A DNA stretch of 63,598 nucleotides from Variovorax sp. dw_308 (GTDB lineage Bacteria > Pseudomonadota > Gammaproteobacteria > Burkholderiales > Burkholderiaceae_C), in NCBI RefSeq assembly GCF_019207085.1, contig NZ_JAATOM010000030.1, positions 1 to 63,598 of the forward strand. Direction: 5' to 3'. The position numbers were made by a program, and so were the translations under genes. Under the pieces are notes generated by a model. That model searched no databases, had not been told where the DNA came from, and worked only from the letters and a program-made list of their open reading frames with translations. The stretch's first letter is position 1, and every line of letters begins with the position of its first letter. Shown here in pieces: positions 30,021 to 37,985 of this stretch.

Positions 30021-30562
30021 AAAGCCTGATCACCCGGTGGCATGCCGATCACGTCCATTTCTCGCGACTCCTGGACCTGCTGAAGCGGCAGGTCGCCGAG
30101 TTCCACGACGACGGCGAGCCCGACTACAACCTGATGCTCGACATCGTCTCGTACCTTCGCGAATACGGCGACCGCGTCCACCATCCCCTGGAGGACGAGG
30201 CGTTCGAGCTGTTGGTGCTGCGCGCGCCCGAACTGCGCCTGCCCGTCAACCGCCTGAAGCAGGAGCACCGGGCCATTGCCATTGCCGGCGAGGAGCTGGT
30301 CGGGCTGCTGAACGGCATCATCGGCGACGCGGTGATCGCGCGCGACAAGGTCGAGGCGGCAGCGGCGCTCTACCTCGCCTACTACCGCCACCACCTGGCG
30401 ACCGAGGAGCGCGACATCCTGCCGCGTGCGGCGCGCCTGCTGGACGAGCACGACTGGAAGTCCGTGGCCAGGAGCGTTCCGCCCCTGCTCGACCCGTTGT
30501 TCGGCACCGTGCAGGGCACCGGATACCGCAACCTGCGGGACGCGCTGAACCAGCACGCCTGA
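30017..30562 (+). CDS. Hemerythrin HHE-domain protein
   Basis: A 181-residue helical protein with the hemerythrin ligand pattern: WHADHVHFSRLL (N-terminal His), GDRVHHPLEDEAFELL, LKQEHRAI and YYRHHLATEERDILPRA. It probably binds a di-iron centre and O2 or NO in the cytoplasm. I chose ATG 30017 with AAGGG upstream; a TTG at 29987 in the same frame is less likely. It is preceded by an FNR-type promoter and a tiny coupled ORF, and is the second hemerythrin in this low-oxygen block. Confidence 0.88.
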   Translation: MKSLITRWHADHVHFSRLLDLLKRQVAEFHDDGEPDYNLMLDIVSYLREYGDRVHHPLEDEAFELLVLRAPELRLPVNRLKQEHRAIAIAGEELVGLLNGIIGDAVIARDKVEAAAALYLAYYRHHLATEERDILPRAARLLDEHDWKSVARSVPPLLDPLFGTVQGTGYRNLRDALNQHA

Positions 30563-30665
30563 TGAGCGCAGCGCCGCAGGGCCGAAGGCGCCGCCATCGA
30601 GCGGGACGCCGGCCGTCGCGTATGTCGATATGGCGCAAGCAGCGCGCCCGCACTACCATCCGCGC

Positions 30666-31400
30666 GTGAATATTCCCACCCACCTGGCCGTCCTCGACGA
30701 CGAAGTCGACATCACCCAACTGTTGGCAACCTACCTCGGCCACCATGGCTTTCGCGTCAGCCAGGTGCATTCCGGCAAGGCACTCATGGAACTGATGGCG
30801 CGCGACGCGCCGGCGCTGGTGCTGCTCGACCTGGGCCTGCCCGGCGAAGACGGCTTCTCCATTGCGCGCGCGTTGCGCGAACACTGGCGCTGCGGGCTGG
30901 TGATCGTGACCGGCCGTGGCGATGCCGTGGACAAGGTGGTCGGGCTGGAAGTCGGCGCGGACGACTACGTCACCAAGCCTTTCGACCTGCGCGAGTTGCT
31001 GGCACGCATCAAGGCGGTGTTGCGGCGGCTCACGCCCGCCAGTGCGCCGCCTGCGCCCGCGCCCGCGGAACCGGCAGCATCCACATCGCTGCGCTTTGCG
31101 CAGTGGCAGCTCGACACCGCTGCCCGCCGCTTGCTCGACCCGAGCGGCGCCGAGGTGGCGCTCACCACCGGCGAGTTCGACCTGCTGACCGCGCTGGTCA
31201 CGCATGCCGGCCGCGTGCTGTCGCGCGACTTCCTGCTCGTCCACACGCGTGGACGCGACGGCGGCCCTTTCGACCGGACCATCGACGTGCAGATCGGACG
31301 CCTGCGCCGCAAGGTCGAGGCCGACCCCGACAACCCGCAGATCATCAAGTCGGTGCGCGGCGCCGGCTACATCCTGGTGCCCAGGGTCGAGGCCGGATGA
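30666..31400 (+). CDS. OmpR/PhoB-family response regulator
   Basis: A 244-residue regulator. The receiver has the acidic pair LDDEVD, phospho-acceptor Asp55 in LLDLGLPGEDGF, the conserved Thr in VTGRG and Lys in TKPFDLRELLARI. An Ala/Pro linker leads to a winged-helix domain ending IGRLRRKVEADPDNPQIIKSVRGAGYILVP. The start is probably GTG 30666; ATG 30630 would add 12 unsupported residues. A TACCAT hexamer at 30654-30659 would give a transcript start at or next to the GTG, and no Shine-Dalgarno is visible. The stop overlaps the next gene's start (ATGA). Confidence 0.92.
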   Translation: MNIPTHLAVLDDEVDITQLLATYLGHHGFRVSQVHSGKALMELMARDAPALVLLDLGLPGEDGFSIARALREHWRCGLVIVTGRGDAVDKVVGLEVGADDYVTKPFDLRELLARIKAVLRRLTPASAPPAPAPAEPAASTSLRFAQWQLDTAARRLLDPSGAEVALTTGEFDLLTALVTHAGRVLSRDFLLVHTRGRDGGPFDRTIDVQIGRLRRKVEADPDNPQIIKSVRGAGYILVPRVEAG

Positions 31401-33445
31401 TGACGCCGTTGCCGTCGTTGCCGGGAGTCGACGACGGCGCCTTGTACCGGACGCTCTTCGGCGCCTATCCTGACGCGCTGCTGCTGGTCGATCTGCAGGG
31501 CACGATCCGGCTGGCCAACCCCGCGGCGCTCGACCTGCTCGGCTATTCGATGGACCAGCTCACCGGTCTGTCGGTCGAGCAACTGGTGCCCGATGCGATA
31601 CGTCCCCGCCATGCCGCATGGCGCGGCGCCTATGCCGGGCAGCCGCGCGCCCGTGCGATGGGCACCCAGATGGACCTGGTCGCGCGGCGCCGCGATGGCA
31701 GCGAGGTGATGGTCGAGATCGGCCTGAGCCCGCTCCAGGACCATGGCCTGCCCTACGTGGTGGCGGCCATCCGCAGCGTGGGCGACTACCCGCGCGTCAG
31801 GCAGGCCTTGCAACGGGCGCGCTACGCGGAGCACCTGGCCCGCTTCGGCCGTCTGGCGGTGGAGGCGCGCGGCTCGCAGCAGCTGCTGGAACTGGTGCCA
31901 GTCATTGCATCCGAAGCGCTGCAGGTCGAGATGGCCAAGGTGCTGTTGCTCGAGGCCAGCGGGCTGGAGTTCCGCATCGCGTCGGGCGTCGGCCTGCTGC
32001 CGGAAGAGTCCGCCGGGCGACGCATTCCGAACACCCCCGGATCGCCTTCGGGCCATGTGGTGGCGACCGGCGAATCCGTGCTGATGCGGGACTATGCGAG
32101 CGAGCATCGCTTCACCATCCCGGCGCACTACATCAAGGCCGGCATGGTGTGCGAGCTCTCGGTGGCGCTGGGCGACCGGGGCCGCACCATCGGCACGCTG
32201 GCGGTGCGCTCGCGCACGCCACAGCGCTTCGGCGATGACGAGGTGCGCTTCCTGGAGTCGCTGTCGAGCATGCTGGCCACCGTGATGCAGCGCACCGCCA
32301 GCGAGGAGGCGCTCAATCACGCGCAGCGGCTGGAGACGGTGGGCCAACTCACCGGCGGCGTGGCGCACGACTTCAACAACCTGCTGACCGTGATCTCCGG
32401 CAACCTGCAGGTGCTGGAAGAGCTGCCCGCCTGCGCCGACGACGACATGGTCCGGCAACTGGTCGCGGCGGCGCACCGGGCCACGCGCCGTGGCGCCGAG
32501 CTGACGAGCAAGCTGCTGGCCTTCTCCAGACGGCAGGTGTTGCAGCCGACCGTCGTCGACACGCTGGCCCTGTTGACGTCGCTGACCGGCATGCTCACGC
32601 GCACGCTCGACCAGCGCATTGCCATCACGCTCGACGCGCAGCAGGTCCTGTGCATGGCCGACCCGGTGCAACTCGAGTCCGCATTGCTGAACGTGGCCAT
32701 CAACGCCCGGGACGCCATGCCGCACGGCGGGACGATCGCCTTCGCATGCGCGCCCGCGGCAACGCTGCCCGTCGAACTCCGCGCGGACCCCAGCCCTGCG
32801 GCCGAAGGCTACGTTGCCATTGCCATCACCGACACGGGCACGGGCATGCCGGAGTCCATCATGGAACGCGCCTTCGAGCCCTTCTTCACCACCAAGGAAG
32901 CCGGCCGCGGCACTGGCCTGGGCCTGTCGACGGTCTACGGTTTCGCACGGCAGTCGCACGGTGGAATCACGCTGCGCAGCGCCCCCGGCGCCGGCACCAC
33001 GGTGACGCTGTACCTGCCCCGCGTCGAGAAGCGCACGAGCGTGGATCCGAACAGCGACGCCGCCCCGCCCCGCCGCGTCCCGTCGGGCCTGCACGTCCTG
33101 CTGGCCGAGGACGATGCGGAGGTGCGCAAGGTGGTCGAGGCGTTCCTGGCCGCCATGGCCTGCGAGGTGGTCGTCTGCGCGGATGCCGAGGAAGCATTGC
33201 GGGCGCTCGACGAGAACACACCGTTCGACCTGCTGCTGACCGACATCGTGCTCGGCCACGGCATGCGCGGCACCGAACTGGCCGAGGTGGCACGCGCGCA
33301 GCGGCCAGGGCTGCCGGTGCTGCTGATGTCGGGCTATTCCAGCGACCTGCTGGGCGAGCCCTACAAGTGGGACCTGCTGCGCAAGCCCTACACCCGCGCT
33401 GAACTGGAACGCGCGATGGCCAGGCTGCTGAACAGCGCTCAGTGA
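31397..33445 (+). CDS. Hybrid sensor histidine kinase (PAS-GAF-HisKA-HATPase-REC), soluble
   Basis: A 682-residue kinase with no membrane segment, so it should sense a cytoplasmic signal. A PAS domain occupies about 15-135 (PDALLLVDLQGTIRLANPAALDLLGYS), a GAF domain about 160-300, the HisKA box holds His324 in GGVAHDFNNLLTVISGN, and the HATPase shows NARDAMPHGG, DTGTGMP and GRGTGLGLS. A C-terminal receiver domain has Asp616 in LLLTDIVLGHG. It is coupled to the OmpR regulator by ATGA overlap. Its 3' end overlaps the convergent crp/fnr-like gene by 7 bp. The ligand is unknown; the location suggests redox, oxygen or NO. Confidence 0.92.
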   Translation: MMTPLPSLPGVDDGALYRTLFGAYPDALLLVDLQGTIRLANPAALDLLGYSMDQLTGLSVEQLVPDAIRPRHAAWRGAYAGQPRARAMGTQMDLVARRRDGSEVMVEIGLSPLQDHGLPYVVAAIRSVGDYPRVRQALQRARYAEHLARFGRLAVEARGSQQLLELVPVIASEALQVEMAKVLLLEASGLEFRIASGVGLLPEESAGRRIPNTPGSPSGHVVATGESVLMRDYASEHRFTIPAHYIKAGMVCELSVALGDRGRTIGTLAVRSRTPQRFGDDEVRFLESLSSMLATVMQRTASEEALNHAQRLETVGQLTGGVAHDFNNLLTVISGNLQVLEELPACADDDMVRQLVAAAHRATRRGAELTSKLLAFSRRQVLQPTVVDTLALLTSLTGMLTRTLDQRIAITLDAQQVLCMADPVQLESALLNVAINARDAMPHGGTIAFACAPAATLPVELRADPSPAAEGYVAIAITDTGTGMPESIMERAFEPFFTTKEAGRGTGLGLSTVYGFARQSHGGITLRSAPGAGTTVTLYLPRVEKRTSVDPNSDAAPPRRVPSGLHVLLAEDDAEVRKVVEAFLAAMACEVVVCADAEEALRALDENTPFDLLLTDIVLGHGMRGTELAEVARAQRPGLPVLLMSGYSSDLLGEPYKWDLLRKPYTRAELERAMARLLNSAQ

Positions 33446-34173
33446 ACGGCTTCGGCGCCTACGGCGGGCGTGCTGACGTTCCGGATGAAACTCGTCAGCG
33501 CCTCGACGCGCGGAATGTGGATGTCGCGTCGACCCTTCTCGACGAAGCGGATCACGTCGCCGCGCGCCAGCCGCGACAGCGCCCGACTCACGGTCTCCAG
33601 CGTCATGCCGAGGTAGTTGCCGATCTCGGCACGCGTCATGCGCAGGGTGAACTGGTCGGTGCGCAGGCCGCGCTGGTCGAGCGCATCGGCCCAGTAGCGC
33701 AGGAAGCCCGCGACCCGCGCATCGGCCGGCTGCGAGCACAGGGACAGCATCGAGTCGTGGTCGCGCACCAGCTCGCGGCTCATGGCGCCATGCATCGCGG
33801 TCAACAGTGCCGGCGTGCGCACGGCGGCCTGGATCAGTGCGTCATAGCGGATGGCCCACACCTCGCCCGTGTCCATGGCGATGGCGTCGCAGCCGTACTG
33901 GCCTTCGGCGATGCCGTCCAGGCCCATCCAGTCGCCCTTGAAATGCAGGCTGACCACCTGCTCGCGGCCTTCGCCCGACAAGTTGACCATCTTGAAGAAA
34001 CCGGAGCTGACGACATAGAGGCAATTGAATTGCTGGCCCACCTGGTAGACCACGTCGCCACTGCGAACGACCCGCCGCTGGATCGGCACGCTGTCCTGGA
34101 GCAACTGGAGCATCGCTGCAATGCGGCTGACGCCGGAGGTGTGGTTCGACGTGATGGTGGGCGCTTCGTTCAT
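33439..34173 (-). CDS. Crp/Fnr-family regulator without N-terminal Fe-S cysteines
   Basis: A 244-residue regulator with an effector beta-barrel (GDVVYQVGQQFNCLYVVSSG, GDWMGLDGIAEGQYGCDAIA) and a C-terminal helix-turn-helix, MTRAEIGNYLGMTLETVSRALSRL. The recognition helix has E-T-V-S-R, the FNR-type E-xx-S-R that reads TTGAT half-sites. The FNR cysteine cluster is missing from the N-terminus, so it is not an oxygen-labile Fe-S FNR and may respond to another signal (a DNR-like or FixK-like role is inferred). The start at ATG 34173 has AAGGAG. No FNR box lies upstream of it. Confidence 0.9.
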   Translation of the reverse strand: MNEAPTITSNHTSGVSRIAAMLQLLQDSVPIQRRVVRSGDVVYQVGQQFNCLYVVSSGFFKMVNLSGEGREQVVSLHFKGDWMGLDGIAEGQYGCDAIAMDTGEVWAIRYDALIQAAVRTPALLTAMHGAMSRELVRDHDSMLSLCSQPADARVAGFLRYWADALDQRGLRTDQFTLRMTRAEIGNYLGMTLETVSRALSRLARGDVIRFVEKGRRDIHIPRVEALTSFIRNVSTPAVGAEAVH

Positions 34174-34475
34174 CGCTGGCTCCTTGCGGTTGGATGAACA
34201 AAGCTTAGAAAGCGGGTGTAACTGGCAGGCGACGGCGGGAGCGGCCTGGGTAACAGTGGGTGAATGCCTTGTGTCCGCTGTGTAACCACGAAGATCCGCG
34301 ATGCAGTTGCCGGATGCAGGCACGCCTTTCATTTCGCTGGCATTTGAGTGCTTCGGAAGGTGTGAGATTTCGTAGCGAGGGCGCCAAGGTCGGGTTGAGG
34401 ACCGGAACCGTACACCCGTACGGTGAGGACCGCAGACCCGGGATTGGCGTCCGCAGTAGAAAGATTCACACCTTC
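34174..34475. other. Intergenic region between the crp/fnr-like gene and the TauE-like gene
   Basis: About 300 bp without a convincing gene. The part next to the regulator (34174-34300) should hold its promoter, but no FNR-type box or clear -35/-10 pair stands out. A short GTG-started Cys-rich frame at 34260 has no stop for over 900 bp and runs antisense through the next gene, so it is not called. Confidence 0.6.
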
Positions 34476-35183
34476 TCAGCGGCACCAGTCGCCGATGGCC
34501 TGCCCCATGTCCATCCACAGCGCCTGCAAGGCCAGGGCGGCCAGCAGCAGGCCTGCAACGCGGGCGCCCCAGCCTTCGCGCGATGGCCCGAGCCTGTGGC
34601 CCACCGCCGCGTACAGCCATGGCGCCGCTGCCAACGACAACCCGCTTCCCAGCGCGAACAGGACCATGGCCATGGCCCCGTCCAGCGCGCCGTTGCCCAG
34701 GCTCGCCAGCGCGAGCGCCGAATAGAGCAAGCCGCAAGGCATCAGGATCCACAGCGCCCCCGTCGCGAACACGCCGAAGCCCGACCGCGTGTGCGGCCGC
34801 ACGCGCAAGGCCAGCGCCTTGCCGAAGCGATGCGCCCAGGCCGGCTGGCGACCTTGCACGATCAGCGCGAGCCCCCAGGCCAGCGTGGCCGCGTGCAGCA
34901 GCACCCACAGCGGTTTCAGGGCCGTCACGTGCGCGCCCGCGAACGCGAGCGATTGCGCCGCCAGCGCCACCGCGGCCCCGCCCAGCGCATAGCTCGCGAT
35001 GCGACCCGCATGGAACGCCAGGGTGGTGGACGGCGCCCCCACGGATGCCGCCCCGGCGGCGCCGGTTGTCGGCGCCCGCACCAGCCGGATCACCCCGGCC
35101 GTCGGCGCGCCGCACATGGCCGCGCAATGCGGTCCGCCGGCAAGGCCCATCAGCAACGCGGCGGCGGCGAGGCCGGCCTGCAT
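34476..35183 (-). CDS. TauE/SafE- or DsbD_2-like membrane protein linked to cbb3
   Basis: A 235-residue membrane protein with about six hydrophobic segments and the N-terminal signature LMGLAGGPHCAAMCGAPT (an HC-x2-MCG motif that could bind metal). Proteins of this type are routinely encoded beside cbb3 oxidase and hemN genes and are annotated as sulfite exporter TauE/SafE or DsbD_2 family. A role in copper or redox handling for oxidase maturation is inferred. Its ATG overlaps the hemN stop (TGATG), so it is translated as part of the hemN operon. Confidence 0.85.
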   Translation of the reverse strand: MQAGLAAAALLMGLAGGPHCAAMCGAPTAGVIRLVRAPTTGAAGAASVGAPSTTLAFHAGRIASYALGGAAVALAAQSLAFAGAHVTALKPLWVLLHAATLAWGLALIVQGRQPAWAHRFGKALALRVRPHTRSGFGVFATGALWILMPCGLLYSALALASLGNGALDGAMAMVLFALGSGLSLAAAPWLYAAVGHRLGPSREGWGARVAGLLLAALALQALWMDMGQAIGDWCR

Positions 35184-36601
35184 CACACGATCCGCGAATA
35201 GCGCGTCCTGTTGCGATCGGCTTGCAGGTAGCGGTCGAACACCATGGCGATGGCGCGCACGAAGAACCAACCCGTCGGCGTGACTTCGAGCGCGTGGTCG
35301 CTCAGGTGCACGAGGCCGTGCGCGATCAGCGGGCCGAGCACGGCGAACTCGGGCGCGAAGTGGTCGCGGAAGTCGATGAAGTGGGCCTGCCCCAGCGCCT
35401 CGAAGTCGAGGTGCCCCTGGCACATCAGGGCCATGATGACCGAGCGTCTCAGCAGGTCGTCGCGCGACAGCGCCAGGCCACGCACGACCGGCAGGCGACG
35501 CTGGTCGAGATGGTCGAAGTACTCCTCCAGCGACTTCGCGTTCTGGCTGTAGGTCGCGCCGATGCGTCCGATGGCCGACACGCCGAGCGCCAGCAGGTCG
35601 CAATCCGGCTGCGTGCTGTAGCCCTGGAAATTGCGATGCAGCCGGCCCTGGCGCCTGGCGACGGCCAGCGCATCCTGCGGCAATGCGAAATGGTCCATGC
35701 CGATGTGGACGTACCCGGCCGCACTCAGCACCGCGATCGATCGCGCCAGCATCTGCACCTTCTCCTCGGCAGGCGGGAGCTGCTCGACATGGATGCGGCG
35801 CTGGGCCTTGAACCGGTCGGGCAGGTGCGCATAGGCATACAGGGCGACGCGGTCGGGCCGCAGCTCGCACACCTGCTCCAGCGTGCGCTCGAAGGATTCC
35901 ACGGTCTGCAGCGGCAATCCGTAGATCAGGTCGACGTTGACCGACTTGAAGCCCAGCGCCCGCGCGGCCGCCACGAGCTCGAACACCTGCATGGCGGGTT
36001 GGACACGGTGGATGGCCTTCTGCACGTCGTGGTCGAAATCCTGCACGCCGAAGCTCAGGCGGTTGAAGCCGAGCACCGCCAGGTTCGCAAGGCGTTCGGC
36101 GTCGACGGTGCGCGGATCGACTTCGATCGAGCGCTCGCAATCCGGTATGAAGGTGAAGGCGCCGTAGAGGATGCCCATCAGTTCGGCCAGTTGCGCGTCG
36201 TCCAGGAAGGTCGGCGAGCCGCCCCCGAGGTGCAGCTGGCTCACCGACGCGCCTTGGCCCACCTGCGCCATCTGCAGCTCGACCTCTCGCGCGAGGTAGT
36301 CGAGGTATTGCCCTGCCCGCTCGTGGTGGCGCGTGACGATCTTGTTGCAGGCACAGAAGTAGCACAGCGACTCGCAGAACGGCACATGGACGTAGAGCGA
36401 CAGCGGCTGCGCGCGGGCGCCCATGCTGCGGCGCTGGCGCAGTGCCTGCGCATAGTCCGCAGCGTCGAAGGCTTCGACGAACCGGTCGGCGGTCGGATAG
36501 GAGGTGTAGCGCGGGCCGGCCACCCCGAAGCGCCGCAGCAGGGCGACCGACGGCAGCGTCGGACGGACCGGCAGCGGTGCGGGTGGGGAGTTCGAAGACA
36601 T
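35183..36601 (-). CDS. hemN: Oxygen-independent coproporphyrinogen III oxidase
   Basis: A 472-residue radical SAM enzyme that converts coproporphyrinogen III to protoporphyrinogen IX without O2, sustaining haem synthesis in anoxia. The cluster motif is FCESLCYFCACNK (C-x3-C-x2-C), followed by HLGGGSPTFLDDAQL and a GGGSPT SAM motif. An N-terminal RYTSYPTADRF is typical of true HemN rather than HemW. The start is ATG 36601. The FNR box at 36659 predicts a start near 36624 (-10 CACATT) on this strand, so control by the adjacent fnr is very likely. Confidence 0.96.
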   Translation of the reverse strand: MSSNSPPAPLPVRPTLPSVALLRRFGVAGPRYTSYPTADRFVEAFDAADYAQALRQRRSMGARAQPLSLYVHVPFCESLCYFCACNKIVTRHHERAGQYLDYLAREVELQMAQVGQGASVSQLHLGGGSPTFLDDAQLAELMGILYGAFTFIPDCERSIEVDPRTVDAERLANLAVLGFNRLSFGVQDFDHDVQKAIHRVQPAMQVFELVAAARALGFKSVNVDLIYGLPLQTVESFERTLEQVCELRPDRVALYAYAHLPDRFKAQRRIHVEQLPPAEEKVQMLARSIAVLSAAGYVHIGMDHFALPQDALAVARRQGRLHRNFQGYSTQPDCDLLALGVSAIGRIGATYSQNAKSLEEYFDHLDQRRLPVVRGLALSRDDLLRRSVIMALMCQGHLDFEALGQAHFIDFRDHFAPEFAVLGPLIAHGLVHLSDHALEVTPTGWFFVRAIAMVFDRYLQADRNRTRYSRIV

Positions 36602-36658
36602 CGGCGTGGCTCGGGCAATGGAACCCACGCAATGTGCCTCCCCAGGCCGTTCTGCGTC

Positions 36659-36672
36659 TTGATGTGCATCAA
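36659..36672. promoter_or_regulatory. Perfect FNR box between hemN and fnr
   Basis: TTGATGTGCATCAA is a perfect consensus palindrome. Toward fnr, the -10 position 36695-36700 is CAGAAT and the start 36707. Toward hemN, the -10 is CACATT and the start 36624. This implies FNR autoregulation as well as hemN control. Confidence 0.85.
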
Positions 36673-36723
36673 GCCCACGGCAGGTGGCGCCGGCCAGAAT
36701 CCCGCCAACCAAACGACGCGCCC

Positions 36724-37443
36724 ATGACCATTCCACAGCCCATCCAGGTCGCCTGCTCCAACTGCAACCTCCGGGAGCTCTGCATGCCCCCCGGCCTGCA
36801 ACCCCACGAACTCCAGCGCATCGACGGCCTGGTCAAGACACGGCGCAAGCTGCGCCGCCGCGAGACGCTGTTCCACAACGGCGAGCGCTTCACCTCGCTC
36901 TACGCCATTCGCACCGGCGTGTTCAAGACCCGCGTGGCAAGCGACGACGGGCGCGACCAGGTCACCGGCTTCCAGATGGCCGGCGAGATCATGGGGCTGG
37001 ATGGCATCGTCAACGAGCACCACAACTGCGACGCCGTCGCACTCGAGGACGCGGAGGTCTGCGTGATTCCGTTCGAGCGGGTCGAGGCACTGTCGCGCGA
37101 AGTCCCGGCGCTGCAACGCCACGTGCACCAGATCATGAGCCGCGAGATCGTGCGCGAGAACGGCGTCATGCTGCTGCTGGGCAGCATGCGGGCGGAAGAA
37201 CGGCTCGCCGCGTTCCTGCTCAACCTGGTCCAGCGGCTGCACGCGCGTGGCTTCTCGCGCTCGGAGGTGGTCCTGCGCATGACGCGCGGGGAAATCGGCA
37301 GCTACCTCGGCCTCAAGCTGGAAACCATCAGCCGGACGCTGTCGAGATTCGTGGTGGACGGCATCGTCGAGGTGCGGCATCGCAACCTGCGCATCCTCGA
37401 CCCGCAGGCGCTGCAATGCATCGTCAATCCGCCCGGGCGTTGA
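36724..37443 (+). CDS. fnr: Oxygen-sensing Fe-S transcription regulator FNR/Anr
   Basis: A 239-residue Crp/Fnr protein with the FNR cysteine set C11, C14 and C20 (CSNCNLRELC) plus C102 in HHNCDAVAL, which bind the O2-labile [4Fe-4S] cluster needed for dimerisation. The helix-turn-helix MTRGEIGSYLGLKLETISRTLSRF contains E-T-I-S-R, the TTGAT-reading residues. It sits between hemN and the cbb3 locus, its classical targets. It is preceded by a perfect FNR box, and the predicted leader is only 17 nt with no obvious Shine-Dalgarno. Its 3' end overlaps the convergent small membrane gene by 20 bp. Confidence 0.96.
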   Translation: MTIPQPIQVACSNCNLRELCMPPGLQPHELQRIDGLVKTRRKLRRRETLFHNGERFTSLYAIRTGVFKTRVASDDGRDQVTGFQMAGEIMGLDGIVNEHHNCDAVALEDAEVCVIPFERVEALSREVPALQRHVHQIMSREIVRENGVMLLLGSMRAEERLAAFLLNLVQRLHARGFSRSEVVLRMTRGEIGSYLGLKLETISRTLSRFVVDGIVEVRHRNLRILDPQALQCIVNPPGR

Positions 37444-37690
37444 AGCGCCGCGCCAGGGGATCGTCCTCGGGCGGCTCCAAGGTCAGTGCCACCGAGAGCG
37501 CGCACGCGGCAGCCGACATCGCCCAGAAAGCGAAGAAGCTGGCGGTGTAGACGGCCTGCCGCGTCAGCCCGAGTCCTTCCCTGCCCCAGCGCATGTCGGA
37601 CGGATCGATGATGGCGAACACCACCAGTTCCATCAGGCTCGCCAGGATGAATGCGGGCCACAGGATCGCGATCCATCTGCGCGCACTCAT
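37424..37690 (-). CDS. Small membrane protein, last gene of the cbb3 operon (88 aa)
   Basis: An 88-residue protein with two hydrophobic segments (about 5-27 and 45-70): MSARRWIAILWPAFILASLM... and QAVYTASFFAFWAMSAAACAL. Its ATG overlaps the ccoH stop (ATGA), so it is translated with the oxidase assembly genes. The C-terminus is charged. I do not recognise a named family; an oxidase-associated accessory role is inferred from coupling only. The last 20 bp overlap the end of fnr on the other strand. Confidence 0.75.
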   Translation of the reverse strand: MSARRWIAILWPAFILASLMELVVFAIIDPSDMRWGREGLGLTRQAVYTASFFAFWAMSAAACALSVALTLEPPEDDPLARRFNARAD

Positions 37691-37968
37691 GGCTTGGCCT
37701 TGGGGCGCACCGGGACGTCCTCGGCGGGCGTCATCGCGTGGTTGCGGCCCATCTGGGCGGGAACCGGGCTCTTGTCGGCCAGGGTGCGGTTGATCTCGAT
37801 GCCCTTGCGGTAGTAGTCCTCCTCGACCACCGTGTCGGTGGTGTGCATGGCGAGCCACGCGGAGGCCAGGCTGGCCACGATGACGGCCGCCGGCAGGCCG
37901 ATCACCAGCCACACCAGCGGGTAGCGCCACCAGGGCGGCGGCGCCGATGCTTGTTCGTACGCTGTCAT
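37687..37968 (-). CDS. ccoH: cbb3 oxidase assembly protein CcoH (FixH)
   Basis: A 93-residue protein with one N-terminal membrane span (PLVWLVIGLPAAVIVASLASA) followed by the FixH motif TVVEEDYYRKGIEINR in a short periplasmic tail. CcoH interacts with cbb3 subunits during assembly. I chose ATG 37968, which has AAGGAG 8 nt upstream; an ATG at 37989 overlapping the ccoG stop (ATGA) would add MNKQGES. It is shorter than many FixH proteins (about 150-170), consistent with the compact betaproteobacterial form. Confidence 0.88.
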   Translation of the reverse strand: MTAYEQASAPPPWWRYPLVWLVIGLPAAVIVASLASAWLAMHTTDTVVEEDYYRKGIEINRTLADKSPVPAQMGRNHAMTPAEDVPVRPKAKP

Positions 37969-37985
37969 GCTTTCTCCTTGCTTGT

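Noticed and set aside
30625..30638. TCGATATGGCGCAA before the OmpR regulator as an eleventh FNR box
   Set aside because: Both half-sites are off consensus and the class II start it predicts (30673) falls inside the coding region.
34260..35201. Cys-rich start CPLCNHEDPRCSC of a GTG-initiated frame, suggesting a small zinc protein
   Set aside because: There is no stop for over 900 bp, the frame runs antisense through the TauE-like gene, no Shine-Dalgarno is present, and the Cys pattern alone is weak.
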